Shown one piece after another: positions 1-10,042 of a DNA stretch of 64,000 bases. Position numbers and translations under genes: made by a program. Below the pieces are notes generated by a model. The model was given only the letters and a program-made list of their open reading frames with translations. It was not told the origin of the DNA and ran no database searches. The stretch is from assembly GCF_013041605.1 (NCBI RefSeq), contig NZ_JABEQC010000011.1:1-64000 (forward strand), written 5' to 3'. The DNA is from Vibrio plantisponsor. Its GTDB lineage: Bacteria > Pseudomonadota > Gammaproteobacteria > Enterobacterales > Vibrionaceae. Each line of letters begins with the position of its first letter. Position 1 is the stretch's first letter.

Positions 1-27
1 TATTTAGCACCAAGCGCTAACCAATGC

Positions 28-104
28 GGAGCGGTAGTTCAGTTGGTTAGAATACCGGCCTGTCACGCCGGGGGTCGCGGGTTCGAGTCCCGTCCGCTCC
101 GCCA
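28..104 (+). tRNA. tRNA-Asp (GTC)
   Basis: This 77-nt tRNA has a 7-bp acceptor stem (GGAGCGG pairing with CCGCTCC), an encoded CCA end, the T-loop GTTCGAGTC and anticodon GTC in the loop CTGTCAC. It is nearly identical to E. coli tRNA-Asp. Asp-Trp tRNA pairs follow 5S rRNA in enteric and Vibrio rRNA operons, so an rRNA operon probably lies just left of the window. That is inference, since only 27 bases precede it. Confidence 0.97.
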
Positions 105-116
105 CTTATTTAAAGA

Positions 117-142
117 ACCTCAGCTGAAAAGCTGAGGTTTTT
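117..142 (+). terminator. Rho-independent terminator between tRNA-Asp and tRNA-Trp
   Basis: A 9-bp stem (ACCTCAGCT / AGCTGAGGT) with a GAAA tetraloop is followed by a T-run. It lies between the two tRNA genes, so tRNA-Trp is either made by read-through or has its own weak promoter in the 27 bases after the hairpin. Confidence 0.85.
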
Positions 143-168
143 GCAAATCTAGAGAATAGAAATTCTGC

Positions 169-245
<77 letters not shown>

Positions 246-250
246 TTATT

Positions 251-285
251 AGAAGCCTCAGTCGAAAGACTGGGGCTTCTGTCGT
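251..285 (+). terminator. Terminator after tRNA-Trp
   Basis: A 13-bp stem from AGAAGCCTCAGTC, with a GAAA loop and GACTGGGGCTTCT (one G-T pair), is followed by a short T-rich stretch. This is the probable end of the stable-RNA transcript. Confidence 0.8.
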
Positions 286-440
286 TTGGATAATAGGAAT
301 TTCTTGAGTAGTCGGTGAGATTAGCCAGTGGTTCGTAGGTTTCTACATCAGTAATGAAAATATGCTTACCAAATTGGTTACTTTGTTATCATTAATATCG
401 GTGATATTATCGCCCTACTTGCTTACATAAACGCCATACC

Positions 441-1586
441 GTGATTTACTCAGCTTCCGATCTCATTAACTTTGCTAGCGTCTTAAACAATATTATCTGC
501 AGTGTTGTCGGATGTTTGTTCTTATTACAAATTCGTAGTGGTTTGTCTGGCTATCAGCGACTCTCAGCGTCGTATTTTTTCCTATTTTTTCTGTTGTTAG
601 GTTCTGCTTTTTTTGCAATGGCTATCCGCTCTTGGGTTCCTCTTGGCTACTCTGTATTAATTAATAATGCACTCTATATGAGCGTGGCTTATCTGCTCTT
701 ATTTGGCACTCTAAGCTGGTATAAGAAACCAATAAAGTCTTGGCTATGGAAGGTTGCGGTTATCCACGTTCTTGCTTACACGGCTGTTCAGTACGTAATT
801 TACTATAACTGGCCTGGAACCCTTCAGATAAGAGTTCAGTTAGCTTTCTTGAACTTTATTATGGTTTATCTCCCTGCATATTGGGTTTGTTATCGGAATC
901 GACACCTAAACGGAAGGGGCGAGCGCATGTTGGCGCTCTCTGCTGTGGTTTGTATGATTGCCGCCAGTTTCCCCACTATCGCTTTGATTATGACCAACAG
1001 TCCTGATTACTATCGTGTGGCCGTTGTTGTTACTCAGAACATTGTATGTTTCTTTTTGCTTGGTTCATTGCTGTCGCTATTTTTATTTAACCAGATAGAT
1101 TGGCATTATGAGCGCTCTATCCGTGATGAACTGACAGGGTTATACAACAGGCGCTATATCAATGAACGTATTTCTCAATCTTTATCCAATTCTGGCTCTC
1201 GAGGTGTTATCGCTGTTGTTGATATCGACCATTTTAAGAAGGTAAATGACTCTTTTGGGCACGATGTTGGTGACAATACGCTTATTGCCGTCTCTAACAT
1301 CCTTAAGTCATTTATGGGGCAGCAAGACCTGATTGGTCGTTACGGTGGCGAAGAGTTTGTTCTTTTTCTTTCTCAGAGCGATTCTGAGAGTGTTAAAACG
1401 CTTTTAGAAGAGATGAGTAAGGCTGTTGAAACCAAAGCATCGGTAATGCTTCCTAACCCCGTTACAATCAGTGTTGGCTACAGCGAAGTGAGCAAAGAAG
1501 ACACGCTACATAGTTTATTCAGTAAAGCGGATTCAGCGTTGTATATGGCGAAGCGCAACGGCAGAAACTGCATCATTAAAAAATAG
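441..1586 (+). CDS. Membrane-bound diguanylate cyclase (GGDEF)
   Basis: Residues 1-220 are very hydrophobic and form about six or seven predicted membrane segments. A GGDEF domain follows from about residue 225 (DELTGLYNRRY) to the end, with an intact GGEEF active-site motif at 302-306, so c-di-GMP synthesis from two GTP is likely. The inhibitory I-site RxxD, expected five residues before GGEEF, reads GQQD, so product inhibition through that site is probably lost. The signal sensed by the membrane part is unknown. The start is GTG with no strong ribosome binding site. The gene stands alone, with an oxidase gene about 95 bases downstream. Confidence 0.9.
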   Translation: MIYSASDLINFASVLNNIICSVVGCLFLLQIRSGLSGYQRLSASYFFLFFLLLGSAFFAMAIRSWVPLGYSVLINNALYMSVAYLLLFGTLSWYKKPIKSWLWKVAVIHVLAYTAVQYVIYYNWPGTLQIRVQLAFLNFIMVYLPAYWVCYRNRHLNGRGERMLALSAVVCMIAASFPTIALIMTNSPDYYRVAVVVTQNIVCFFLLGSLLSLFLFNQIDWHYERSIRDELTGLYNRRYINERISQSLSNSGSRGVIAVVDIDHFKKVNDSFGHDVGDNTLIAVSNILKSFMGQQDLIGRYGGEEFVLFLSQSDSESVKTLLEEMSKAVETKASVMLPNPVTISVGYSEVSKEDTLHSLFSKADSALYMAKRNGRNCIIKK

Positions 1587-1680
1587 GTGTGTGATAGCAA
1601 TTTAATTACCACTATTGTTTACATTGTGATGAGAATAAGTTTTATTAACGCTTTGTTGTGTTGCTTTACCTGAGGCAGAA

Positions 1681-3057
1681 ATGGATATTACTCGTCGTCG
1701 CTTTCTTTCAGTTAGTTCAGCTCTTGGACTATCTACGTTATTACCTGCCTGTTCATTGATTCGAACTGATCACGAAAGATATGTTTATGAACTTACAGCG
1801 GAAGCTTCTTCTGCTGAGATCGTTCCGGGTTATATCACTCCTGTTCTTGGCTTCAATGGTTCAATACCCGCTCCGACAATACGCTGTCGTCAGGGGGAAA
1901 AAGTGACCATTCGTTTTACCAACAAACTTGATGAACCGACAACAATCCATTGGCATGGCTTGCGTATACCTATTGGTATGGATGGTGTCCCATTTTTAAG
2001 CCAGAAGCCGATTATGCCCGGAGAGACGTTCGTTTATGAGTTTACTCCACCGGATGCGGGCTCCTTCTGGTATCACCCTCATATGAACAGCGTAAAACAA
2101 CTGGGTATGGGGCTGGTTGGTCTTATCGTGGTGGAAGAAGTACAACCAGTCACTTTCGATGAAGAACATGAGTTAGTTCTTAAACATTGGCATCTTGATA
2201 AAAAAGGCCAATGGAAGGACTTGATGATTCCACGCTACAGCGCTCGCATGGGTACTCCGGGGGAGTGGGGAACGGTAAATGGTATTCACAATCCTAGTTA
2301 CGATGTGCAGCAAAATGCCAGTGTCAGATTGAGAATTGCTAATGTCGACAACACGATTACTTATCCAATAGCTGTTGAAGGTGCTGAAGCGTGGGTAGTG
2401 GCTATTGATGGTAATCCGATTAAAACGCCTTATCCTTTAAAAGAGCATAAGATTGGGCCGGGAATGAGAGTGGACATCGCTTTTATTGCGCCTAAGGCTG
2501 GAAATGTGGTTTACGTGCGCCAGATGAAAGGAAAATTCCCGTTCCCACTGTGCGAATTTAAATGCCAGCAATCAAAGCTCGCCGAAGACAACGAGATCCC
2601 AGCTTTACCTCTCAATCCAATTCCTAAGATTGATTTAGCCAATGCACAATCCATAGACTTCGTTTTTGAGTGGGAAGGTGCCGTTGCTCCTGCTGATGAA
2701 AGTGGACATGCTGTACCTAATTTTTGGCTGATTAACAAACGAGCTTGGGAAGGAATGAGCGCCAATAATATTCCTGCACCACTCGCTAGTTTAGAACTCG
2801 GCAAAACGTATATTTTTAATCTCAAAAATGTCACGCAGTATCATCATCCTATTCACTTGCATGGACATACGTTTACCGTGTTAGAGTTGGATGGCAAACC
2901 TGTCGATGCTCCTTTTCATACTGATACAGTATTGCTCGGAAAAAATGGCTCGGCGAAGGCTGCGTTCGTTGCCGACAACCCAGGGCGATGGATGTATCAC
3001 TGTCATGTGATTGAACACATGAAAACGGGTTTGATGGGATATATCGAAGTTGCTTAA
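1681..3057 (+). CDS. Tat-exported multicopper oxidase (laccase-like)
   Basis: The N-terminus has a twin-arginine signal (TRRRFLS) with a possible lipobox LPAC around residue 24, so the protein is exported folded and may be lipid-anchored. All copper-ligand motifs are visible: HWHG at 90-93, HPH at 132-134, HHPIHLHGH at 388-396, and HCH at 440-442 followed by HMKTGLM, which gives the type 1 His and axial Met. At 458 residues it matches three-cupredoxin-domain laccase-type oxidases such as CueO or CumA. It lacks the Met-rich insert of CueO, so cuprous oxidase activity is less certain. Likely reaction: oxidation of phenols or metal ions with O2 reduced to water in the periplasm. It depends on the Tat pathway, whose genes lie at 52-53 kb. 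Confidence 0.9.
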   Translation: MDITRRRFLSVSSALGLSTLLPACSLIRTDHERYVYELTAEASSAEIVPGYITPVLGFNGSIPAPTIRCRQGEKVTIRFTNKLDEPTTIHWHGLRIPIGMDGVPFLSQKPIMPGETFVYEFTPPDAGSFWYHPHMNSVKQLGMGLVGLIVVEEVQPVTFDEEHELVLKHWHLDKKGQWKDLMIPRYSARMGTPGEWGTVNGIHNPSYDVQQNASVRLRIANVDNTITYPIAVEGAEAWVVAIDGNPIKTPYPLKEHKIGPGMRVDIAFIAPKAGNVVYVRQMKGKFPFPLCEFKCQQSKLAEDNEIPALPLNPIPKIDLANAQSIDFVFEWEGAVAPADESGHAVPNFWLINKRAWEGMSANNIPAPLASLELGKTYIFNLKNVTQYHHPIHLHGHTFTVLELDGKPVDAPFHTDTVLLGKNGSAKAAFVADNPGRWMYHCHVIEHMKTGLMGYIEVA

Positions 3058-3195
3058 AGTGACTCCTGTAACTTTTTAAAACTATTCAGTTAAAGAGGGT
3101 AATTCCTCTTATTATGAGAACATTATTTTCATCATTTTTGACTCTTTTGTGCTCAATAAATCAGTACAATGGCTGAAATGAATTTGGGAGGGTAC

Positions 3196-3579
3196 ATGGG
3201 ACAATTTTCAATTTTGGGTCTTATTGCGATCGGTGGTGCGATCGGTGCGTGTTCTCGATACTTAGTATCAGAAATGTGTGTCACCTTATTCGGACGATCT
3301 TTTCCATATGGCACGCTAACTGTTAACGTGGTCGGCTCATTTATTATGGGGCTGCTAATCGCTGCAGTAGAAAATGAGTGGTTGGCTCCTTACCCGTGGC
3401 GACAAATTATCGGTTTAGGTTTCCTTGGTGCACTGACCACGTTTTCGACCTTCTCAATGGATAACGTACTTCTTATGCAGCAAGGTGCGTTTGTGAAAAT
3501 GGGTTTTAACGTGCTACTTAATGTGCTGTTGAGCATTTCAGCTGCCTGGCTTGCTTATCAATGGTTAATAAAAGGTTGA
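3196..3579 (+). CDS. crcB: Fluoride channel CrcB/Fluc
   Basis: This 127-residue, four-helix membrane protein carries the family motifs GGAIGACSRY near the N-terminus, PYGTLTVNVVGSF in the second helix and GFLGALTTFSTFS in the third. It forms a dual-topology dimer that exports fluoride. I chose ATG 3196 because GGGAGGG lies just before it and the length matches the family; two upstream in-frame ATGs (3169, 3178) lack this. I saw no fluoride riboswitch in the preceding intergenic region. It is a single gene lying ahead of the thiamine operon. Confidence 0.93.
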   Translation: MGQFSILGLIAIGGAIGACSRYLVSEMCVTLFGRSFPYGTLTVNVVGSFIMGLLIAAVENEWLAPYPWRQIIGLGFLGALTTFSTFSMDNVLLMQQGAFVKMGFNVLLNVLLSISAAWLAYQWLIKG

Positions 3580-3600
3580 TTAAAAACTCTACTTTTGTTC

Positions 3601-3629
3601 TTGGTTAACTAAGTTTCTTTATCTATAAT
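3601..3629 (+). promoter_or_regulatory. Putative sigma-70 promoter of the thi operon
   Basis: The -35 element TTGGTT (3601-3606) and a perfect -10 TATAAT (3624-3629) are separated by 17 bases. Transcription would start near 3636, exactly at the 5' end of the TPP riboswitch. Confidence 0.75.
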
Positions 3630-3636
3630 CGTTTCA

Positions 3637-3718
3637 CTTGTCGGAGTGCCATAAGGCTGAGACCGTTTATTCGGGATCCGTTGAACCTGATCTGGTTAAT
3701 ACCAGCGAAGGGAACAAG
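3637..3718 (+). ncRNA. TPP riboswitch (THI element)
   Basis: Diagnostic conserved blocks are present: CGGAGTGCC, GGCTGAGA, TTGAACCTGATCTGG, and AATACCAGCGAAGGGAA, closed by a P1 helix CTTGT/ACAAG. The element binds thiamine pyrophosphate and represses thiC. The expression platform is probably translational: AGCATTTATCC (3805-3815) can pair with GGAAAATGCT (3831-3840), which would hide the thiC Shine-Dalgarno sequence. The pairing is visible; the switching is inferred. Confidence 0.96.
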
Positions 3719-3819
3719 AGAAGACCCTCTTTCTAGATTGGTTGGCGATAAGCCCCAAACCTAAGATCCGTCTACTCATCTCTTATTGACACATTTTTCC
3801 GCCAAGCATTTATCCCTAA

Positions 3820-5808
<1,989 letters not shown>

Positions 5809-5811
5809 CTT

Positions 5812-7014
5812 GTGAAGATACTTATCCCATCTCATTGCCTTGAGTTTACGGGAGAAGTTCAACAAGTTTTGCTGCTCGCAGCTGAGCAGGGGTTCAATAT
5901 CAGTCACATTGAGTTGGGCGTAAGCCCGACCCAATGCATTGAACTTGTTGATACAGAGACTTCTCGTTTATACAGCAATTTATTTGAACTAATTGGCGAC
6001 GGTGATATAGAGAGTAAACTGACGTTTCTCTACGGGGGGCAACCTCAAGAGATTTGTCTACCTAATGTTGTTCAAATTGGCGTTTCTCATGATGAACGTC
6101 TGGTAGATAGCTGGCTTCATTTAGATAAAACAACGCTCTTGATTCATAGTCAGACCTTATCTTCGGATCAATCTTGGCTTCATTTTGCCTGGGTTGTAGC
6201 TTCTCTCGCTCTCGATTTCCCTCTGGAAGATGCTCTTGTTTTGAGTCGGGCTGCAATGAATGTTTCACGTGAAACATGGCCAACACAGTTCCAACATTTT
6301 CCGTTTATCGAGCAACCTGCAGTTTCCATTGCTCAAACAGGTTTCACCACTCTAGGTAAACAATCATTGGGTCTATACCCAGTCGTTGACAATGTTGAAT
6401 GGATTGGAAGATTGCTCAAGTTGGGAATTAAAACCATACAACTACGGATTAAACACCCGAATGAGCCAAGTTTAGAACGACAAATCGCTAAAGCTATCCA
6501 GTTGGGTAGAGAACACAAGGCACAAGTGTTTATTAATGACTATTGGCAGTTGGCTTTGAAGCACAAAGCTTTTGGTGTTCACCTTGGTCAAGAAGACGTA
6601 CTAGACGCAGATTTGGAGCTTATCGCAGATAGTGGGGTGGCATTGGGGTTATCCACTCATGGCTATTTTGAGTTGCTACGTATCCATCAGCTATCACCGA
6701 GCTACATCGCCCTTGGACATATATTTCCTACCACTACTAAGCGAATGCCATCGAAACCACAAGGCTTAGTACGATTGGGACTTTATCAAAAGCTGCTTGA
6801 TAGTATGCCTTATGGCAAATCCATCGGAGTACCAAGTGTCGCGATTGGCGGTATTGATTTAGACAATATTCAGCAAGTGCTCGATCAAGGTGTTTCAAGC
6901 ATTGCTGTGGTCAGAGCGATTACCGAAGCAAAAAATGTGGAAACGAACGTAAAAGAGTTGCAGTCAAAGTTTAGCCGCACCTTGAATGGACAGGTGGTGT
7001 TCGATGCTATCTGA
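5812..7014 (+). CDS. thiE: Thiamine-phosphate synthase ThiE with long N-terminal extension
   Basis: The C-terminal part, from about residue 185 (GLYPVVDN), is a complete ThiE TIM barrel: QLRIK, FINDYW, HLGQED, GLSTH, ALGHIFPTTTK and AIGGID are all present. It joins HMP-pyrophosphate with thiazole phosphate. Typical ThiE is about 210 residues; this protein has 400. The extra N-terminal 180 residues are poorly conserved to my eye. Their end (ASLALDFPLEDALVLSRAA, about 130-149) resembles the C-terminal helices of ThiD-type HMP kinases, so the extension may be a decayed kinase domain. The start is GTG after GGAGGA inside the thiC end. A perfect parS is embedded at codons 150-155. Confidence 0.93.
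   Translation: MKILIPSHCLEFTGEVQQVLLLAAEQGFNISHIELGVSPTQCIELVDTETSRLYSNLFELIGDGDIESKLTFLYGGQPQEICLPNVVQIGVSHDERLVDSWLHLDKTTLLIHSQTLSSDQSWLHFAWVVASLALDFPLEDALVLSRAAMNVSRETWPTQFQHFPFIEQPAVSIAQTGFTTLGKQSLGLYPVVDNVEWIGRLLKLGIKTIQLRIKHPNEPSLERQIAKAIQLGREHKAQVFINDYWQLALKHKAFGVHLGQEDVLDADLELIADSGVALGLSTHGYFELLRIHQLSPSYIALGHIFPTTTKRMPSKPQGLVRLGLYQKLLDSMPYGKSIGVPSVAIGGIDLDNIQQVLDQGVSSIAVVRAITEAKNVETNVKELQSKFSRTLNGQVVFDAI
6261..6276. other. parS centromere site (perfect 16-bp palindrome)
   Basis: TGTTTCACGTGAAACA matches the ParB-binding consensus at every position. It lies inside thiE, where it encodes Asn-Val-Ser-Arg-Glu-Thr. ParB nucleates here to segregate the replication origin region. Confidence 0.92.
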
Positions 7015-7807
7015 CAATGCCTTTTTACGATATCAACGCCAAGTTTGCTTGCCTGAGATCGGTGAATCAGGACAACAAAAACTGTGTGACTCTTCTGTAC
7101 TTATCATCGGCTGCGGAGGCTTAGGTAACTCGGCTGCACTATACCTAGCTGCTGCAGGAGTCGGAAAGCTGGTTCTTTGTGATGATGATGAGGTAGAAGT
7201 TTCTAACTTATCTCGTCAAATCGCATTTCGTAATCATCATGTATCAACACCAAAAGTCGAAGCATTAGCGCAACAACTACGAGCTTTAAATCCAGAGTGT
7301 CATATTCGAACGGTACAACGACGAGCTGATAAGAATCTGTTGCCTTTAGAAGTGTCGATGGCGGATGTGGTGTTGGATTGTTCGGATAACTTAGAGACTC
7401 GACATCTCGTTAATCAGGTGTGTTTTGAGTGTCAGGTTCCACTTATATCCGGTGCCGCAATTGGTTGGAGTGGTCAGGTTATCGCTTTTGATTTTACCGC
7501 AGCAAATAAAGCAACTGGCTGCTATGCCTGTATGGTTCCTCGCGACTATACCGATCAAGTGGGGAAATGCAGTGACCTTGGGATTATCGGTCCGGTAGTT
7601 GGAACGATTGGCAATCTACAAGCCTTGTTGGCCATTCAATATTTGGCTGAGTTGCCTGAGTTTAAAACTCATCAGTTAATGACATTCGACGCTAAACACC
7701 TAGATTGGCAAAAGTGGCAGTTGATGGCAGATCCTGATTGTGAAATCTGCGGAGCCAAAGAAACCACTACTAATAACAACGAGGGGGTGATATGTCCATC
7801 ACTGTAA
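7004..7807 (+). CDS. thiF: ThiS adenylyltransferase ThiF
   Basis: ThiF adenylates the C-terminal glycine of the sulfur carrier ThiS for thiazole formation. The 267-residue E1-like protein has the nucleotide-binding GCGGLG (36-41), DCSDN, and two CxxC pairs (CYAC and CEIC) that bind zinc. I chose ATG 7004, which overlaps the thiE stop, because MLSDNAFLRYQRQ aligns with the E. coli N-terminus; an in-frame ATG at 6986 is an alternative. Its 3' end overlaps thiS by 16 bases, indicating translational coupling. Confidence 0.95.
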   Translation: MLSDNAFLRYQRQVCLPEIGESGQQKLCDSSVLIIGCGGLGNSAALYLAAAGVGKLVLCDDDEVEVSNLSRQIAFRNHHVSTPKVEALAQQLRALNPECHIRTVQRRADKNLLPLEVSMADVVLDCSDNLETRHLVNQVCFECQVPLISGAAIGWSGQVIAFDFTAANKATGCYACMVPRDYTDQVGKCSDLGIIGPVVGTIGNLQALLAIQYLAELPEFKTHQLMTFDAKHLDWQKWQLMADPDCEICGAKETTTNNNEGVICPSL

Positions 7808-7998
7808 CCGTTAATGGCGTTGTTCAGCAGATCAATCAGCAAACCACGCTTACTTCTTTGCAACAGCAATTAGATTTACCCGCAGTTGGTTGTGTCTTTG
7901 CCATCAATGATCAAATCATCCCTAAAGGCTTGTGGTCATCTCAGGTGCTCAATGAAGGGGACCGAATCTCTCTTTTTCAAGCGATAGCAGGAGGCTAA
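7792..7998 (+). CDS. thiS: Sulfur carrier protein ThiS
   Basis: This 68-residue ubiquitin-like protein ends in the obligatory Gly-Gly (FQAIAGG). The C-terminal glycine is adenylated by ThiF and then made a thiocarboxylate that donates sulfur to the thiazole. It overlaps thiF and lies four bases before thiG, in the middle of the operon. Confidence 0.96.
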   Translation: MSITVTVNGVVQQINQQTTLTSLQQQLDLPAVGCVFAINDQIIPKGLWSSQVLNEGDRISLFQAIAGG

Positions 7999-8002
7999 CG
8001 TT

Positions 8003-8800
8003 ATGTCGAATAACCGTCTTTCAGGTCAAAATTTACTAACAATTGCGGATAAAACATTTCGCTCAAGGCTACTCACTGGTACTGGCAAGTTTTCTAACCG
8101 CGATACTATGACTAAAGCTATTCAAGCTTGCGAATCTGAATTGGTTACTATGGCCCTCAAGCGAGTGAACCTTGAGACTCGTGACGATGATATTTTGTCT
8201 CCGCTAATAGAAGCTGGGGTGAATATATTACCAAATACATCAGGTGCTAAGTCAGCAAAAGACGCCATTTTTGCCGCGCATTTGGCTCGTGAAGCACTTG
8301 GTACAAATTGGCTTAAATTGGAAATTCATCCAGATCCAAAGTATCTGATGCCAGACCCAGTGGAAACGTTGTTGGCCGCAGAGCAGTTAGTAAAAGATGG
8401 CTTTATCGTATTGCCATACTGCCATGCAGATCCTGTACTGTGTAAAAGATTAGAAGAGGTTGGCTGTGCTGCTGTTATGCCGTTGGGGGCGCCTATCGGT
8501 ACCAACAAGGGATTGGTATCCCGTGAGTTCCTCGAAATTATCATCGACCAGGCGAATGTTCCTGTCATTGTTGATGCTGGAATTGGCGCACCGTCAGACG
8601 CTGCATTAGCAATGGAACTAGGGGCGGACGCTGTATTGGTGAATACCGCAATTGCTATTGCGGGTGATCCGATTGCCATGGCCAAAGCATTTAAACTGGC
8701 AGTGGAGGCGGGGCGAATTGCTTTTGAAAGTGGATTGGCAGGTCAGGTAAATCACGCTGTAGCGTCAAGTCCGTTTACAGAGTTTCTGGGAGGCGCGTGA
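8003..8800 (+). CDS. thiG: Thiazole synthase ThiG
   Basis: ThiG condenses deoxyxylulose phosphate, ThiS-thiocarboxylate and dehydroglycine into thiazole phosphate. The TIM-barrel protein of 265 residues has the Schiff-base lysine in WLKLEI (Lys105, equivalent to Lys96 of B. subtilis ThiG), plus LPDP-type and [11 protein letters not shown] phosphate-binding segments. The stop codon overlaps the ATG of thiH. ThiG and ThiH form a complex, consistent with the coupling. Confidence 0.97.
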   Translation: MSNNRLSGQNLLTIADKTFRSRLLTGTGKFSNRDTMTKAIQACESELVTMALKRVNLETRDDDILSPLIEAGVNILPNTSGAKSAKDAIFAAHLAREALGTNWLKLEIHPDPKYLMPDPVETLLAAEQLVKDGFIVLPYCHADPVLCKRLEEVGCAAVMPLGAPIGTNKGLVSREFLEIIIDQANVPVIVDAGIGAPSDAALAMELGADAVLVNTAIAIAGDPIAMAKAFKLAVEAGRIAFESGLAGQVNHAVASSPFTEFLGGA

Positions 8801-9912
8801 TGAGCTTTCTGGAGCGATTTAAACAACTCGACTGGGATGATATTAAGCTCTCTATATACAGTAAAACTTCTCAGGATGTCGAACTGGCGTTAAGCAAGTC
8901 AAAGCGAAATCTTGAAGATTTTAAAGCGCTAATCTCTCCTGCTGCAGAACCATACTTAGAGCAAATGGCGCAACAGTCTTACTTGAAAACTCGCCAGCGC
9001 TTCGGTAATACGATGTCGTTCTATGTTCCGCTCTATCTATCAAATTTATGTTCTAACGATTGTACCTATTGTGGGTTTTCAATGGGTAATCGTATCAAAC
9101 GTAAAACCTTAACTGATGATGAGATAGAGGCTGAAGTAAAAGCGATTAAAGAAATGGGATTTGATAGTGTTTTGCTGGTCACTGGCGAACATGAAACCAA
9201 AGTAGGAATGGATTATTTTCGAAGAACCGTTCCTCTGATCAAGTCTTCATTTAACTATCTGGCTATGGAAGTTCAGCCCCTAGATCAAGCGGAGTATGCG
9301 GAACTAAAAACGTTAGGTTTAGATGCAGTCATGGTTTATCAAGAGACCTATCATCCGTCGACTTATAGTAAACATCATTTACGTGGTAAGAAGATGGACT
9401 TTCTATATCGCCTAGATACACCGGAGCGTTTAGCCAAAGCGGGTATAGATAAAATTGGGCTAGGGGCGTTGATTGGTTTGGAAGATTGGCGAACGGACTG
9501 CTTCCATGTAGCCGCGCATATCGACTATCTGGAAAAAACGTATTGGCAAAGCCGATACTCGATTTCCTTTCCACGATTAAGACCGTGTGCCGGAGCCATG
9601 CAGCCGAAATCTGTCATGAGTGATAAGCAGCTTGTGCAGCTCATTTGTGCCTATCGATTATGGAATGGTGAAGTAGAACTCTCTCTATCGACACGTGAGT
9701 CTGCTAGTTTTAGAGACAATGTTTCAGTGCTCGGTATCACTAGTATTTCTGCCGCTTCGAAAACTCAACCCGGTGGTTACGCAAATTCTAATGTTGAGTT
9801 GGAGCAGTTTGCGATTAGCGACGAACGCTCTGCAAATGATGTGGCTATGGCGATGAAGAGCAAAGGGTTGGAAGCAGTGTGGCAAGATTGGCATTTTGCC
9901 TATTCAGGATAA
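8800..9912 (+). CDS. thiH: Tyrosine lyase ThiH (radical SAM)
   Basis: ThiH cleaves tyrosine to dehydroglycine and p-cresol for ThiG. The radical-SAM cluster motif CSNDCTYC is at Cys 84, 88 and 91. The protein has 370 residues, close to the E. coli length. I prefer ATG 8800 (TGATG overlap with thiG) over GTG 8797 because GGGAGG is then six bases upstream. It is the last gene of the operon. The use of ThiH rather than glycine oxidase ThiO marks the anaerobe-compatible thiazole route. Confidence 0.97.
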   Translation: MSFLERFKQLDWDDIKLSIYSKTSQDVELALSKSKRNLEDFKALISPAAEPYLEQMAQQSYLKTRQRFGNTMSFYVPLYLSNLCSNDCTYCGFSMGNRIKRKTLTDDEIEAEVKAIKEMGFDSVLLVTGEHETKVGMDYFRRTVPLIKSSFNYLAMEVQPLDQAEYAELKTLGLDAVMVYQETYHPSTYSKHHLRGKKMDFLYRLDTPERLAKAGIDKIGLGALIGLEDWRTDCFHVAAHIDYLEKTYWQSRYSISFPRLRPCAGAMQPKSVMSDKQLVQLICAYRLWNGEVELSLSTRESASFRDNVSVLGITSISAASKTQPGGYANSNVELEQFAISDERSANDVAMAMKSKGLEAVWQDWHFAYSG

Positions 9913-9973
9913 AAGTTCCCACGCACTATTTGACTTGAAAGCTACAGATAAAAAGACGAATAGAGACAAAAGA

Positions 9974-9989
9974 TGTTTCACGTGAAACA
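9974..9989. other. parS centromere site (perfect)
   Basis: A second exact TGTTTCACGTGAAACA, 3.7 kb from the first, here in the gap between thiH and the choline transporter and abutting the shared terminator. Confidence 0.93.
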
Positions 9990-9990
9990 T

Positions 9991-10021
9991 AAAAAAGGCG
10001 ACCATAAAGTCGCCTTTCTCT
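9991..10021. terminator. Bidirectional terminator between thiH and choV
   Basis: A 9-bp stem AAAGGCGAC / GTCGCCTTT with loop CATAAA has an A-run on the left and T-rich DNA on the right. It serves the convergent thi and choline operons. Confidence 0.85.
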
Positions 10022-10042
10022 TATAAATCTGAATCTACTAAT

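Noticed and set aside
3058..3195. Fluoride riboswitch upstream of crcB
   Set aside because: The region has only a simple AAGAGG/CCTCTT hairpin; the conserved fluoride aptamer blocks are not seen.
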